Shown: positions 1 through 6,307, numbered from the stretch's first letter. The stretch: 13,825 bases of DNA from Ferrovaceae bacterium (GCA_027457225.1 DAIDTL010000013.1:1-13825), one strand, 5' to 3'. Made by a program: numbers and translations. The notes: generated from the sequence alone by a model not told the origin.

Positions 1-1
1 C

Positions 2-580
2 CACGTTTATTTTCCCACCGACTCGATCGTGTCCCTGCTGTGTGTCATGGAGGACGGCTCATCGGCCGAGATCGCCGTGGTTGGCAACGAAGGAATTGTT
101 GGGGTTTCCCTCTTCATGGGCGGGGAAACCACGCCCAGCCGGGCCGTGGTGCAAAGTGCGGGGCACGCCTACCGGCTCAAGGGGCAGCTCCTGAAGGACG
201 AATTCTATCGCGCCGGTCCCATGCAACGTTTATTGCTGCGCTACACCCAGGCGCTGCTCACACAAATGGCGCAGACGGCAGTATGCAACCGACATCACAC
301 CCTGGACCAGCAGTTCTGCCGCTGGTTGCTGCTGAGCTTCGACCGCCTGTCCACCAACGAGCTGGTCATGACACAGGAACTCATTGCCGACATGCTCGGG
401 GTACGCCGCGAAGGAGTCACAGAGGCTGCTGGCAACGTGCAGAAGGCCGGCTTGATCAAGTACAGTCGCGGCCTCATTACCCTGCTTGACCGGGCAGGGT
501 TGGAAAAACGGGCTTGCGAGTGCTACGGAGTAGTCAAGAAGGAGTTTGATCGTCTACTTCCAGAGTCAATCATTCAATGA
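2..580 (+). CDS. Crp/Fnr-family transcriptional regulator (5' partial)
   Basis: The frame is open from base 2, so the gene begins upstream of the window; 192 C-terminal residues are visible and end at TGA. The left part (HVYFPTDSIVSLL, then EIAVVGNEGIVGV) has the look of the cyclic-nucleotide-binding-like beta-barrel of Crp/Fnr proteins. A long dimerisation helix follows (RYTQALLTQMAQTAVCNRHH). The C-terminal winged helix-turn-helix lies around MTQELIADMLGVRREGVTEA. No Fnr-type cysteine cluster is visible in this part, so iron-sulfur oxygen sensing is not supported. The internal GTG at 29 should not be taken as the start, because similarity to the fold continues upstream of it. The family acts in the cytoplasm as a DNA-binding dimer; ligand and targets are unknown here. 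The BON and DUF2934 genes that follow are possible targets by proximity only. Confidence 0.88.
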   Translation, partial: HVYFPTDSIVSLLCVMEDGSSAEIAVVGNEGIVGVSLFMGGETTPSRAVVQSAGHAYRLKGQLLKDEFYRAGPMQRLLLRYTQALLTQMAQTAVCNRHHTLDQQFCRWLLLSFDRLSTNELVMTQELIADMLGVRREGVTEAAGNVQKAGLIKYSRGLITLLDRAGLEKRACECYGVVKKEFDRLLPESIIQ

Positions 581-679
581 TCCGGACAGCAGGATGCACA
601 CTGCAGTAATTCATGAAATATTTTAGCTTATGTGTACTAACGCACAGATAGATTCTTAGTGGTAAGGCCAGATGGTAGA

Positions 680-763
680 AGGCGTTCGTTTTCGGTTCCC
701 CCCAATTTTTCGAACGCTTGTAGCAACCGGCCCGGAGAGGCGATCCCGCTCCGGGCTTTTTTT
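680..763 (+). ncRNA. Candidate small RNA or structured 3' UTR: two hairpins
   Basis: Two hairpins stand in tandem on the + strand. The first pairs GCGTTCG (682-688) with CGAACGC (711-717), extendable by one G-U and one A-U pair, around a 22-nt loop holding six consecutive C (698-703). The second is an intrinsic terminator (730-763). A C-rich loop ahead of a terminator is a common layout for trans-acting bacterial small RNAs that bind Shine-Dalgarno sequences. I see no convincing promoter in the AT-rich stretch 600-660, so it could equally be the processed or unprocessed 3' UTR of the Crp/Fnr gene that ends 100 nt upstream. The hairpins are seen directly; the RNA function is inference. Confidence 0.4.
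730..763 (+). terminator. Intrinsic terminator
   Basis: A perfect 8-bp GC-rich stem pairs GCCCGGAG (730-737) with CTCCGGGC (749-756) around an 11-nt loop and is followed directly by seven T (757-763). It works only in the + direction, since the reverse strand lacks a T run. It would end transcription of the Crp/Fnr gene and of any RNA beginning in 600-680. Confidence 0.85.
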
Positions 764-815
764 GATATCGATATCTGCAAGCAATTTGCGTGTTAGTGAT
801 TCACCGGACAGTTGG

Positions 816-1034
816 TCAATCAGGATGACTAAGCGCTGCATCAATTTCCACTTCGGCAGCCAACCAGTCATCCACGGAATTCCCATCCTTAGAACCTCGA
901 TGCTCAGCACGGTAGTACGCGGCAACGGCAATCATTTCATCACGACTAATCCCGCTACCACGCCATTTTTTAAGGAAAAAATCTGAGTGTTTGGCAATGC
1001 CAGTTTTGCCAGACTGCACTGGAGTTTGTTTCAT
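816..1034 (-). CDS. DUF2934 family small protein
   Basis: This 72-residue protein carries the pattern of the DUF2934 family between about residues 29 and 67: ISRDEMIAVAAYYRAEHRG, then VDDWLAAEVEIDAAL. The signature is an I-A-x-x-A-Y-x-x-A-E-x-R-G core and a D-W-L-x-A-E-x-E-I helix. The family consists of short, charged, presumably cytoplasmic proteins of unknown function. The N-terminal 28 residues are basic. The ATG start is supported by AAGGA (1040-1044 read on the minus strand) 5 nt upstream. It lies 72 nt downstream of the BON-protein gene on the same strand, and the two may be co-transcribed. No terminator is visible downstream on this strand. Confidence 0.8.
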   Translation of the reverse strand: MKQTPVQSGKTGIAKHSDFFLKKWRGSGISRDEMIAVAAYYRAEHRGSKDGNSVDDWLAAEVEIDAALSHPD

Positions 1035-1106
1035 GATGTTCCTTGGAGTGAAAATGATATTTCGAACTCGATCAATTGATGTTCGCCAAATACTTCAAGA
1101 GCCTCC

Positions 1107-1436
1107 CTAGTCATCATTCTTGATTTGAATATTGCTCCTGACTGAAGTTACACCCTCAGTCTCGCGTGCAATTGATACGGCTTTAGTTGCCTCTTCCTGT
1201 GTTTTAACTTTTCCGCTCAAACTTACAGCCCCTTTGCTGTCTGTATCAACGCTGACATGCACTAGACTGCTCATTTTTTCGTCAGCCAATTTGGCCTTTA
1301 TTTTGGTTGTAATGACAGAGTCCTTAACGTATGTCAGGGGGTGCATATTGTCCAGGCCCGTATCTGCGGAATAAGTCACGATAGGTGCCAGCAAAGTGCC
1401 GATAACGAAACAAGTTGTTACGAGTGTTATTTTCAT
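1107..1436 (-). CDS. Exported single-BON-domain protein
   Basis: The 109-residue product has an N-terminal signal peptide: MKITL, a hydrophobic core TCFVIGTLLAPIV, and a likely cleavage after TYSA near residue 24. One BON domain follows, from about residue 37 to 105 (VKDSVITTKIKAKLADE, VHVSVDTDSKGAVSLSG, then EGVTSVRSNIQIK). BON proteins such as OsmY are periplasmic and are thought to bind lipid or outer-membrane surfaces under stress; OsmY itself has two such domains. The ATG at 1436 is preferred because AAGGA (1443-1447 on the minus strand) sits 6 nt upstream. The alternative TTG at 1454 would place that ribosome site inside the gene. The signal-peptide cysteine is too early for a lipobox. 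It is upstream of the DUF2934 gene, probably in one unit. Confidence 0.88.
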   Translation of the reverse strand: MKITLVTTCFVIGTLLAPIVTYSADTGLDNMHPLTYVKDSVITTKIKAKLADEKMSSLVHVSVDTDSKGAVSLSGKVKTQEEATKAVSIARETEGVTSVRSNIQIKNDD

Positions 1437-1467
1437 GATCTGTCCTTTCTTCAAGTAAGAGGAAGAA

Positions 1468-1486
1468 AAGATGATCCGGACATCTT
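1468..1486. promoter_or_regulatory. Inverted repeat upstream of the BON-protein gene
   Basis: AAGATG (1468-1473) and CATCTT (1481-1486) are perfect 6-bp arms around a 7-nt centre containing TCCGGA. The element lies 32 nt upstream of the BON start codon, a suitable place for an operator or a 5' UTR hairpin. No clear sigma-70 boxes were found around it. The repeat is seen directly; the regulatory role is inference. Confidence 0.25.
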
Positions 1487-1667
1487 AAAGAAACGTCTGT
1501 ACGGCAACGCACGAATCGGAGGATTACGAAATGAAGGGGAATTAGGCTGATCATCGTTCTGATCGCCGCAACCTGCCCCCCTGATTGCAGCCCATCTTCA
1601 TACGCGTCACAACGACATAAGCTACCGGAACGGCCGGTGCCACAGGTTTTCGACGTAATGGTGATAC

Positions 1668-1844
1668 ATGTTCGCTGCACTGCGCCTGCTTATGGAAGGT
1701 CCTGGAATAGAACTCGCGATTCTATTTTACGGTGTATTGACAGTTGTCTTGGTGAGTCGGTATTCTGCGACCTGCCGCGTGCACCGGGCGAGGCCAAGAG
1801 CCTTGGTCATTCGTTTGATTTCTTACGGGGGGGTACTAAAATGA
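1668..1844 (+). CDS. Hypothetical 58-residue single-span membrane protein
   Basis: This short reading frame starts at ATG 1668 and ends with TGA at 1842-1844. It has one likely membrane segment at about residues 15-30 (ELAILFYGVLTVVLVSRY). After it comes a strongly basic tail rich in Arg, with one Cys and one His (SRYSATCRVHRARPRALVIR). By the positive-inside rule the tail should be cytoplasmic. Its stop overlaps the start of the next micro-ORF as ATGA, the arrangement of translationally coupled genes. The ribosome-binding site is weak (GGTG). I do not recognise a family. A chance frame remains possible, and a promoter-like element lies inside it, so confidence is modest. Confidence 0.38.
   Translation: MFAALRLLMEGPGIELAILFYGVLTVVLVSRYSATCRVHRARPRALVIRLISYGGVLK
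1737..1766 (+). promoter_or_regulatory. Candidate sigma-70 promoter for the 27-residue ORF
   Basis: A perfect TTGACA (1737-1742) is followed after 18 nt by TATTCT (1761-1766, 4 of 6 matches to TATAAT). Transcription would start near 1773, about 70 nt before the ATG at 1841. It lies inside the 58-residue reading frame. It could therefore give separate expression of the second ORF, or it may argue that the first frame is not coding. Confidence 0.35.
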
Positions 1845-1924
1845 ATCAAATAATGGTATATGCCATTTTGGGAGTCATGTCGCTGTACGCTGTATTGGCA
1901 AGTGTGTTTGTGTATGTGCTCTAG
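1841..1924 (+). CDS. Hypothetical 27-residue single-span membrane protein
   Basis: The tiny frame encodes MNQIMVYAILGVMSLYAVLA followed by SVFVYVL and a TAG stop. Almost the whole chain is one hydrophobic span from about residue 4 to 27, with no charged residue at all. A run of seven G (1827-1833) lies 7 nt before the ATG and serves as a strong Shine-Dalgarno-like site. The ATG overlaps the TGA of the upstream 58-codon frame. The frame is open further upstream to 1637, but that stretch does not look like protein, so 1841 is the chosen start. I do not recognise a family. Such micro-proteins often modulate larger membrane complexes or act as small toxins; nothing here decides between those. Confidence 0.5.
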   Translation: MNQIMVYAILGVMSLYAVLASVFVYVL

Positions 1925-2030
1925 GAGCCGAGGTTAAGATTCCTCAATCTTTGAGCCACCTTCCTAACCCGCCGATGCCTTGTGTTTACTTGTTGTGGGC
2001 TTTATCGGAGGAGTCAGGAAGATAAGAAGA

Positions 2031-2104
2031 TGGAGGCGGGGGTCGGAATCGAACCGGCGTAGACGGCTTTGCAGGCCGCTGCATGACCACTCTGCCACCC
2101 CGCC
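2031..2104 (-). tRNA. tRNA-Cys (GCA)
   Basis: A 74-nt cloverleaf with encoded CCA: 7-bp acceptor GGCGGGG/CCCCGCC, discriminator U as expected for Cys, and the anticodon loop CTGCAAA with GCA (2070-2072 on the + strand). The T-arm has the TTCGATT loop, but the stem GCCGG/CCGAC contains one C-A mismatch at its second pair. It sits 66 nt downstream of tRNA-Gly and probably belongs to the same transcript. No terminator was found after it. Confidence 0.96.
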
Positions 2105-2170
2105 ATAGAGTGCGAACACAAGGATTGGAAACTGGAAAGAGAAAATGTTCCGGCCATTTTCCCCTGGAAT

Positions 2171-2246
2171 TGGAGCGGGAGACGAGTCTCGAACTCGCGA
2201 CCTCAACCTTGGCAAGGTTGCGCTCTACCAACTGAGCTACTCCCGC
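2171..2246 (-). tRNA. tRNA-Gly (GCC)
   Basis: A 76-nt cloverleaf with encoded CCA: acceptor GCGGGAG/CTCCCGC, D-arm GCTCAGTTGGTAGAGC, and the anticodon loop TTGCCAA with GCC (2211-2213 on the + strand). The T-arm is GCGAG-TTCGAGA-CTCGT, with one G-U pair. It lies 43 nt downstream of pgsA on the same strand; pgsA followed by tRNA-Gly and tRNA-Cys is a familiar proteobacterial arrangement. Confidence 0.98.
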
Positions 2247-2289
2247 AACGAAGTCCGACATTTTAATGGAGCGATGACGCCCCGTCAAA

Positions 2290-2865
2290 TCAAACAGCAC
2301 CCACTTTCATCGCGACCCGTAGGTAGTAAACCATGGATACCAGCGTCAGCAGGGCGGCAATCCACAATGCGACGGAACCGATCCAGTGGCAAGGGATAAC
2401 GTCGAATAGCCATTTGTCATATAGAAGGAATGGGATTGCAATCATCTGGGCGGTCGTTTTTATCTTGCCCAGGGTGGAGACTGCGACATTGGCGCTTTTT
2501 CCGATTTGAGCCATCCATTCCCGCAAGGCTGAAATGGCTATCTCACGACCAATAATCACCAGTGCTATGGCAGAAGGTACCCTCTGCAAGTCCACCAGAA
2601 CGATCAGCGCAGACATCACCATCAACTTGTCCACCACAGGATCCAGAAACGCCCCAAACGCCGTAGTCTGGTTCCATTTACGCGCCAAGTACCCGTCAAA
2701 TGCATCGGTAATAGCAGCTGCCACGAAAATGCCGGCTGCCGTGAGGCCCGCGTTCGGTACGGATAGCCAGTGGTCTGGGAAATACATCACCCCCACAAAC
2801 AGGGGGATCAGGGCCAGCCTGACCAGCGTCAGGATATTGGGAATGTTGAACACCATGTTCTGCAT
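2290..2865 (-). CDS. pgsA: CDP-diacylglycerol--glycerol-3-phosphate 3-phosphatidyltransferase
   Basis: The enzyme makes phosphatidylglycerol phosphate from CDP-diacylglycerol and glycerol-3-phosphate in the inner membrane, the committed step to phosphatidylglycerol and cardiolipin. The full CDP-alcohol phosphotransferase signature D-G-x2-A-R-x8-G-x3-D-x3-D is present: D57, G58, A61, R62, G71, D75, D79. Several hydrophobic spans cover the 191 residues, the usual length. It opens with the typical FNIPNILTLVRL segment. Two ATGs are possible, at 2865 and 2856. The first has GGGT upstream; the second matches the usual MxFNIPN start of relatives. The start lies 9 nt after uvrC, a common proteobacterial pairing, and the tRNA genes follow. 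Confidence 0.95.
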   Translation of the reverse strand: MQNMVFNIPNILTLVRLALIPLFVGVMYFPDHWLSVPNAGLTAAGIFVAAAITDAFDGYLARKWNQTTAFGAFLDPVVDKLMVMSALIVLVDLQRVPSAIALVIIGREIAISALREWMAQIGKSANVAVSTLGKIKTTAQMIAIPFLLYDKWLFDVIPCHWIGSVALWIAALLTLVSMVYYLRVAMKVGAV

Positions 2866-2874
2866 TCTACCCGT

Positions 2875-4683
2875 TCAATGTAACTGCTGATATATTTTGC
2901 TGGCCAGGGTCAGTCCGATACCTGCTACCGCGGCAAGATCTTCAATGCTGGCATTCTGCACGCCACGCAACCCACCAAACTGGGCCAGCAACTTCTGGCG
3001 TCGCTTGGCGCCAATGCCGGCAATATCTTCCAGGGTGGAGTGAACGCGTGCCTTTCCGCGACGCGCGCGATGGCCTGTAATCGCAAAGCGGTGCGCCTCA
3101 TCACGAATGGCCTGAAGCAAATGAAACCCCGGGTGATCCGTTGGAAGTCGTAAGGTTTTGCCTGCATCAGGAAAAATCAGCTCTTCCAGGCCAGGTTTGC
3201 GGCCCTCCCCTTTGGCAATCCCTAGTAGTGAAATATCACGCATCCCCAATTCATTCAGAATGGCGACAGCAGTGTTGATCTGCCCCCGCCCGCCATCAAT
3301 CAAGATCAAGTCTGGCAGTTTGCCTTCGCTGGCCAAAAGTTTTTTATATCGCCGTTCCAATACTTCGCGCAACGCCGCATAGTCGTCGCCGGGCGCAATC
3401 CCGCCGATATTGTAACGGCGATAATCTTCCTTGAAGGGCTGCCCATTTTCAAAAACCACACAGGATCCCACCGTGGCCTCACCTAACGTGTGGCTGATAT
3501 CGAAACACTCCATGCGCATTGCCGGGGCCGAAAGACCCAACGCTTCCTGCAAGGCCACCACCCGGGCGCCTTGGGCCGTCCGCTGGGCACGCTGTTGTTC
3601 CAAAGCGAAACGGGCATTCTGTTCTGCTCCTTGCAGCCAGGCGCGGCGTTCGCCATGAGGGCGTATAACTACGTGCACGGTGCGCCCTGCACGCTCGCTC
3701 AGTAATGCTGCCACGGTCTCCTTATCCAGTGGTGCGTTGGTGATAATGACCGGTGGAATGGGATTGTCAGAATAATGCTGGGCCATGAATGCATCACCAA
3801 TGGTCTTCACATCAGCACCTTCAGCGTTCTGCGGGAAAAGAGTTTTGTCGCCCAGATGACGTCCTCCGCGAATCATTACGAGGTTAAGTGCTGCTCCCTG
3901 GTGATCCTGATGCACAGCAACCACATCTACGTCACGCCCATGAGCGGACGACACTGACTGCTTTGACAGGACCTGCTGCATCAATGCGACCCGATCCCGA
4001 TAATAGGCAGCCGTTTCGTAGTCGAGCGCACTGGAAGATTGCTCCATGGCTTCACGCATGTCATCCAGCACCTCGCTTTCATGCCCTCCGAGAAACCGCC
4101 GTGCATTGTCCAGATCGATTGCATAATCCTCTCGCGAGCGGGCACCGACGCAGGGCGCCGAACAGCGTCCGATCTGATGCAGTAAACAGGCCCTCGAGCG
4201 GTTTTTGAAGACGGAATCTTCGCAAGTACGCAAGAGAAATAGCTTCTGGAGGTGATTGATGACTTCTCGTGCGGCCCAGGCATTGGGATAGGGCCCAAAA
4301 TACTGGTGCCGCCCTTCCAGGACGCCTCGGTACAGCCGGATTTGCGGAAAGGTATGACCTGACAGTTGGATATAGGGATAACTTTTGTCATCCTTGAAAA
4401 GCACGTTGAATCTGGGGTAGAACCCCTTGATGAGGTTGCTTTCCAGCAAAAGTGCTTCAGTCTCCGACACGGTCAGCGTGACTTCAACTTTCTTAACCTG
4501 GGACACCATCAACCGGGTCCGCGGGTTATCGTGAGTCTTCTGAAAGTAGGAGGATACCCGGCGCTTAAGGTCTCGCGCTTTCCCAATGTAAATGACTTCT
4601 CCTGTCACATTCAGCATGCGATACACCCCCGGCTGATTGGGCAAGGCCTTAAGAAACGCATCGATATCAAAATCCGTCGTCAT
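2875..4683 (-). CDS. uvrC: UvrABC excinuclease subunit C
   Basis: UvrC makes both incisions in nucleotide excision repair once UvrB is loaded at damage. The 602 residues match the family length. The N-terminal GIY-YIG nuclease is seen as GVYRML (19-24) and IYIGKARDLKRR (31-42), with the metal-binding Glu in SETEALLLESN. Four cysteines at C154, C166, C174 and C178 have the same spacing and numbering as the reported iron-sulfur ligands of E. coli UvrC. The UVR (UvrB-binding) segment is about 203-238. The RNase H-like C-terminal nuclease has its DDH triad at D395 (ECFDIS), D463 (LIDGG) and H531 (DEAHRF). Tandem helix-hairpin-helix motifs end the protein (about 551-600). Its ATG overlaps the glycosylase stop as ATGA. 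Confidence 0.98.
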   Translation of the reverse strand: MTTDFDIDAFLKALPNQPGVYRMLNVTGEVIYIGKARDLKRRVSSYFQKTHDNPRTRLMVSQVKKVEVTLTVSETEALLLESNLIKGFYPRFNVLFKDDKSYPYIQLSGHTFPQIRLYRGVLEGRHQYFGPYPNAWAAREVINHLQKLFLLRTCEDSVFKNRSRACLLHQIGRCSAPCVGARSREDYAIDLDNARRFLGGHESEVLDDMREAMEQSSSALDYETAAYYRDRVALMQQVLSKQSVSSAHGRDVDVVAVHQDHQGAALNLVMIRGGRHLGDKTLFPQNAEGADVKTIGDAFMAQHYSDNPIPPVIITNAPLDKETVAALLSERAGRTVHVVIRPHGERRAWLQGAEQNARFALEQQRAQRTAQGARVVALQEALGLSAPAMRMECFDISHTLGEATVGSCVVFENGQPFKEDYRRYNIGGIAPGDDYAALREVLERRYKKLLASEGKLPDLILIDGGRGQINTAVAILNELGMRDISLLGIAKGEGRKPGLEELIFPDAGKTLRLPTDHPGFHLLQAIRDEAHRFAITGHRARRGKARVHSTLEDIAGIGAKRRQKLLAQFGGLRGVQNASIEDLAAVAGIGLTLASKIYQQLH

Positions 4684-5339
4684 GGCATGAAAGCCGCCAC
4701 ATCGGTCAAAAGTGCACTGGCTTCACGTATCACCCGTGCAAACATTTCCGGCGTCAACCTGCGGGTCTGCGTGTTGTAGCGGCTGCAATGGTAGCTGTCC
4801 ACCAGGTGTTGTCCTGAAGGCAATGCATATTTTGCCCCGTGGCTAAACGGGTAGTCCTTGAGCCTTAGCTGAAACGCGTGCAACACTGCCTGATGTGCAA
4901 TTTGTCCCAGAGCCAGAACCACACGCGGCGCGGGTTGGTTGATCAGCTCATACAGCAAATAAGCGTTGCAGCATCGGACTTCATCAGGTAGCGGCTTGTT
5001 TGCGGGAGGCAGGCATCGCACGGCATTGGTAATCCGGCAATTCTGCAACGTCAGCCCATCCTCGGAATCGGCTCCATTAGGCTGGTTGCTGAAGCCTGCC
5101 TCGAATAACGATGCGTAGAGCAGCAACCCAGCGTGATCTCCGGTAAACGGGCGACCGGTCCGATTGGCACCATGCAACCCCGGGGCCAAACCCACCACCA
5201 GCAGGGAGGCGGTTGGATCCCCAAATGAAGGAATTGGTGCTGCAAAGTAGTCCGGATGTGCGCGTGACACCTCGTCCAGAAACACGGCAAGACGGTCGCA
5301 GCGTCGACAAGCGGGATTGAATGGGGCGGCAGCACGCAT
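4680..5339 (-). CDS. Uracil-DNA glycosylase, family 5 (UdgB)-like
   Basis: This enzyme of the iron-sulfur uracil-DNA glycosylase group removes uracil, and in family 5 also other deaminated bases, from DNA. The 219-residue protein has the active-site segment GLAPGLHGANRTGRPFTGD (50-68), where the polar Asp or Glu of other families is absent, as is typical of family 5. The second motif reads SYHCSRYNTQTRRLT. Likely iron-sulfur ligands are C11 and C14 (CRRC), C109 (TNAVRCLPPANKP) and C123 or C124. No strong ribosome site precedes the ATG, which lies 20 nt after the metal exporter gene. The stop overlaps the uvrC start, linking base excision and nucleotide excision repair genes in one transcript. 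The family assignment is by motif only. Confidence 0.88.
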   Translation of the reverse strand: MRAAAPFNPACRRCDRLAVFLDEVSRAHPDYFAAPIPSFGDPTASLLVVGLAPGLHGANRTGRPFTGDHAGLLLYASLFEAGFSNQPNGADSEDGLTLQNCRITNAVRCLPPANKPLPDEVRCCNAYLLYELINQPAPRVVLALGQIAHQAVLHAFQLRLKDYPFSHGAKYALPSGQHLVDSYHCSRYNTQTRRLTPEMFARVIREASALLTDVAAFMP

Positions 5340-5359
5340 GGTAGCGTTTTGAATCTGGA

Positions 5360-6307
5360 TCAGACAGGGTGCCGCACTTCAGGCTGCAGGGTCACATGTT
5401 CAATGCCATGGTCTGCATTGAGCATGCTCTGGGTTCGCTCCAGCACCCTGGGCCAGGAATCCAGGCTATCAAGTTCGAGGTGAGCCGACAACGCCAGCAT
5501 TCCTGACGCCAAGGTCCAGATATGCAGGTCATGGACCGAGTGAATTCCTTGAATGGCGGCCAGTTTCTCCCCTACCTCGTGCAGCGACACCGTGTCGGGG
5601 ACACCCTCCATCAACACATGGATCGCTTCTGTCAAAATGCGCACGGTAGAATAGAGCATGAGTGCCGCCACCACCAGGGAGAGAATCGGATCAATGGGCA
5701 TCCAACCTGTCCACCATACGATGATCCCTGCCAGCAGAGCCGCTACAGACCCCAGGAAATCCCCGATCACATGAATCATCGCGGCGCGAGTATTAAGGCC
5801 CTGCTCCATGCGCGACAGCATCCATCCGTTGACTGCATTGAGCAACATGCCGAAGAAGGCGACGATAATGACGGGCAGACCATTGACCGGAGTCGGTGTC
5901 TTAATCCGCATGATAGCCTCGTACACTATGGCCGAAATCACAGTTAACAGCAGCACCCCATTGAGCAGAGCAGCAATCACTTCGGCCCGTTGCAAACCAT
6001 AGCTATGGCGTTGGGTGGGTGGGCGGTTGCCAATCCACACTGCAAATGTGCCCAGCCCCAAAGAAAGTGCATCAGAGACCATGTGGCCCGCGTCGGAAAT
6101 CAGGGCTAATGAACCGGACCACCATCCTGTCAGGGCCTCCACCACGGCAAACACAGCCGTGAACAAAAATGCCCACAGCATGGTGCGCGTGGTATGCGAA
6201 CGTTCCTTATGATGAGAATGGCCAGCAGGATCGTGATGCAGATGCGCCGCATGCCGCAGCTTGGGGCGTTTGACATGAAAATGACCATGATGGTGACCTA
6301 GACTCAC
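5360..6307 (-). CDS. CDF-family divalent metal cation exporter (CzcD/ZitB-like)
   Basis: Members export Zn, Co, Cd or similar ions from the cytoplasm by metal/proton antiport across the inner membrane. After a His-rich cytoplasmic N-terminus (HHHGHFH, HLHH, HSHH; 13 His in about 50 residues), six membrane spans are predicted. The metal site shows as D-A-G-H-M-V-S-D in span 2 (D72, H75, D79) and H-V-I-G-D in span 5 (H179, D183). The C-terminal cytoplasmic domain has the typical HSVHDLHIWTL. I chose the GTG at 6307 (315 residues) because AAGAGA precedes it and it forms a GTGA overlap with the nagZ stop. An ATG at 6334 would give 324 residues and overlap nagZ by 31 nt. The metal cannot be decided from sequence. 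Its place in the lepA operon is not a usual one. Confidence 0.93.
   Translation of the reverse strand: MSLGHHHGHFHVKRPKLRHAAHLHHDPAGHSHHKERSHTTRTMLWAFLFTAVFAVVEALTGWWSGSLALISDAGHMVSDALSLGLGTFAVWIGNRPPTQRHSYGLQRAEVIAALLNGVLLLTVISAIVYEAIMRIKTPTPVNGLPVIIVAFFGMLLNAVNGWMLSRMEQGLNTRAAMIHVIGDFLGSVAALLAGIIVWWTGWMPIDPILSLVVAALMLYSTVRILTEAIHVLMEGVPDTVSLHEVGEKLAAIQGIHSVHDLHIWTLASGMLALSAHLELDSLDSWPRVLERTQSMLNADHGIEHVTLQPEVRHPV

Noticed and set aside
656..986. Open frames on both strands across the terminator and the DUF2934 gene
   Set aside because: They read through an intrinsic terminator hairpin or lie antisense to the DUF2934 gene, and show no recognisable domain.
1063..1085. Fnr-type binding site near ATCAATTGAT
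   Set aside because: The half-sites are in inverse order and lack the 4-nt spacer of TTGAT-N4-ATCAA.
1637..1840. Upstream extension of the 27-residue ORF to a 95-residue protein
   Set aside because: The added part has no family look or consistent composition, while a strong G-rich ribosome site precedes the ATG at 1841 and another frame is more protein-like there.
1931..1957. Terminator after the micro-ORFs
   Set aside because: AAGATT/AATCTT and CTCAA/TTGAG give only short stems without a T run.
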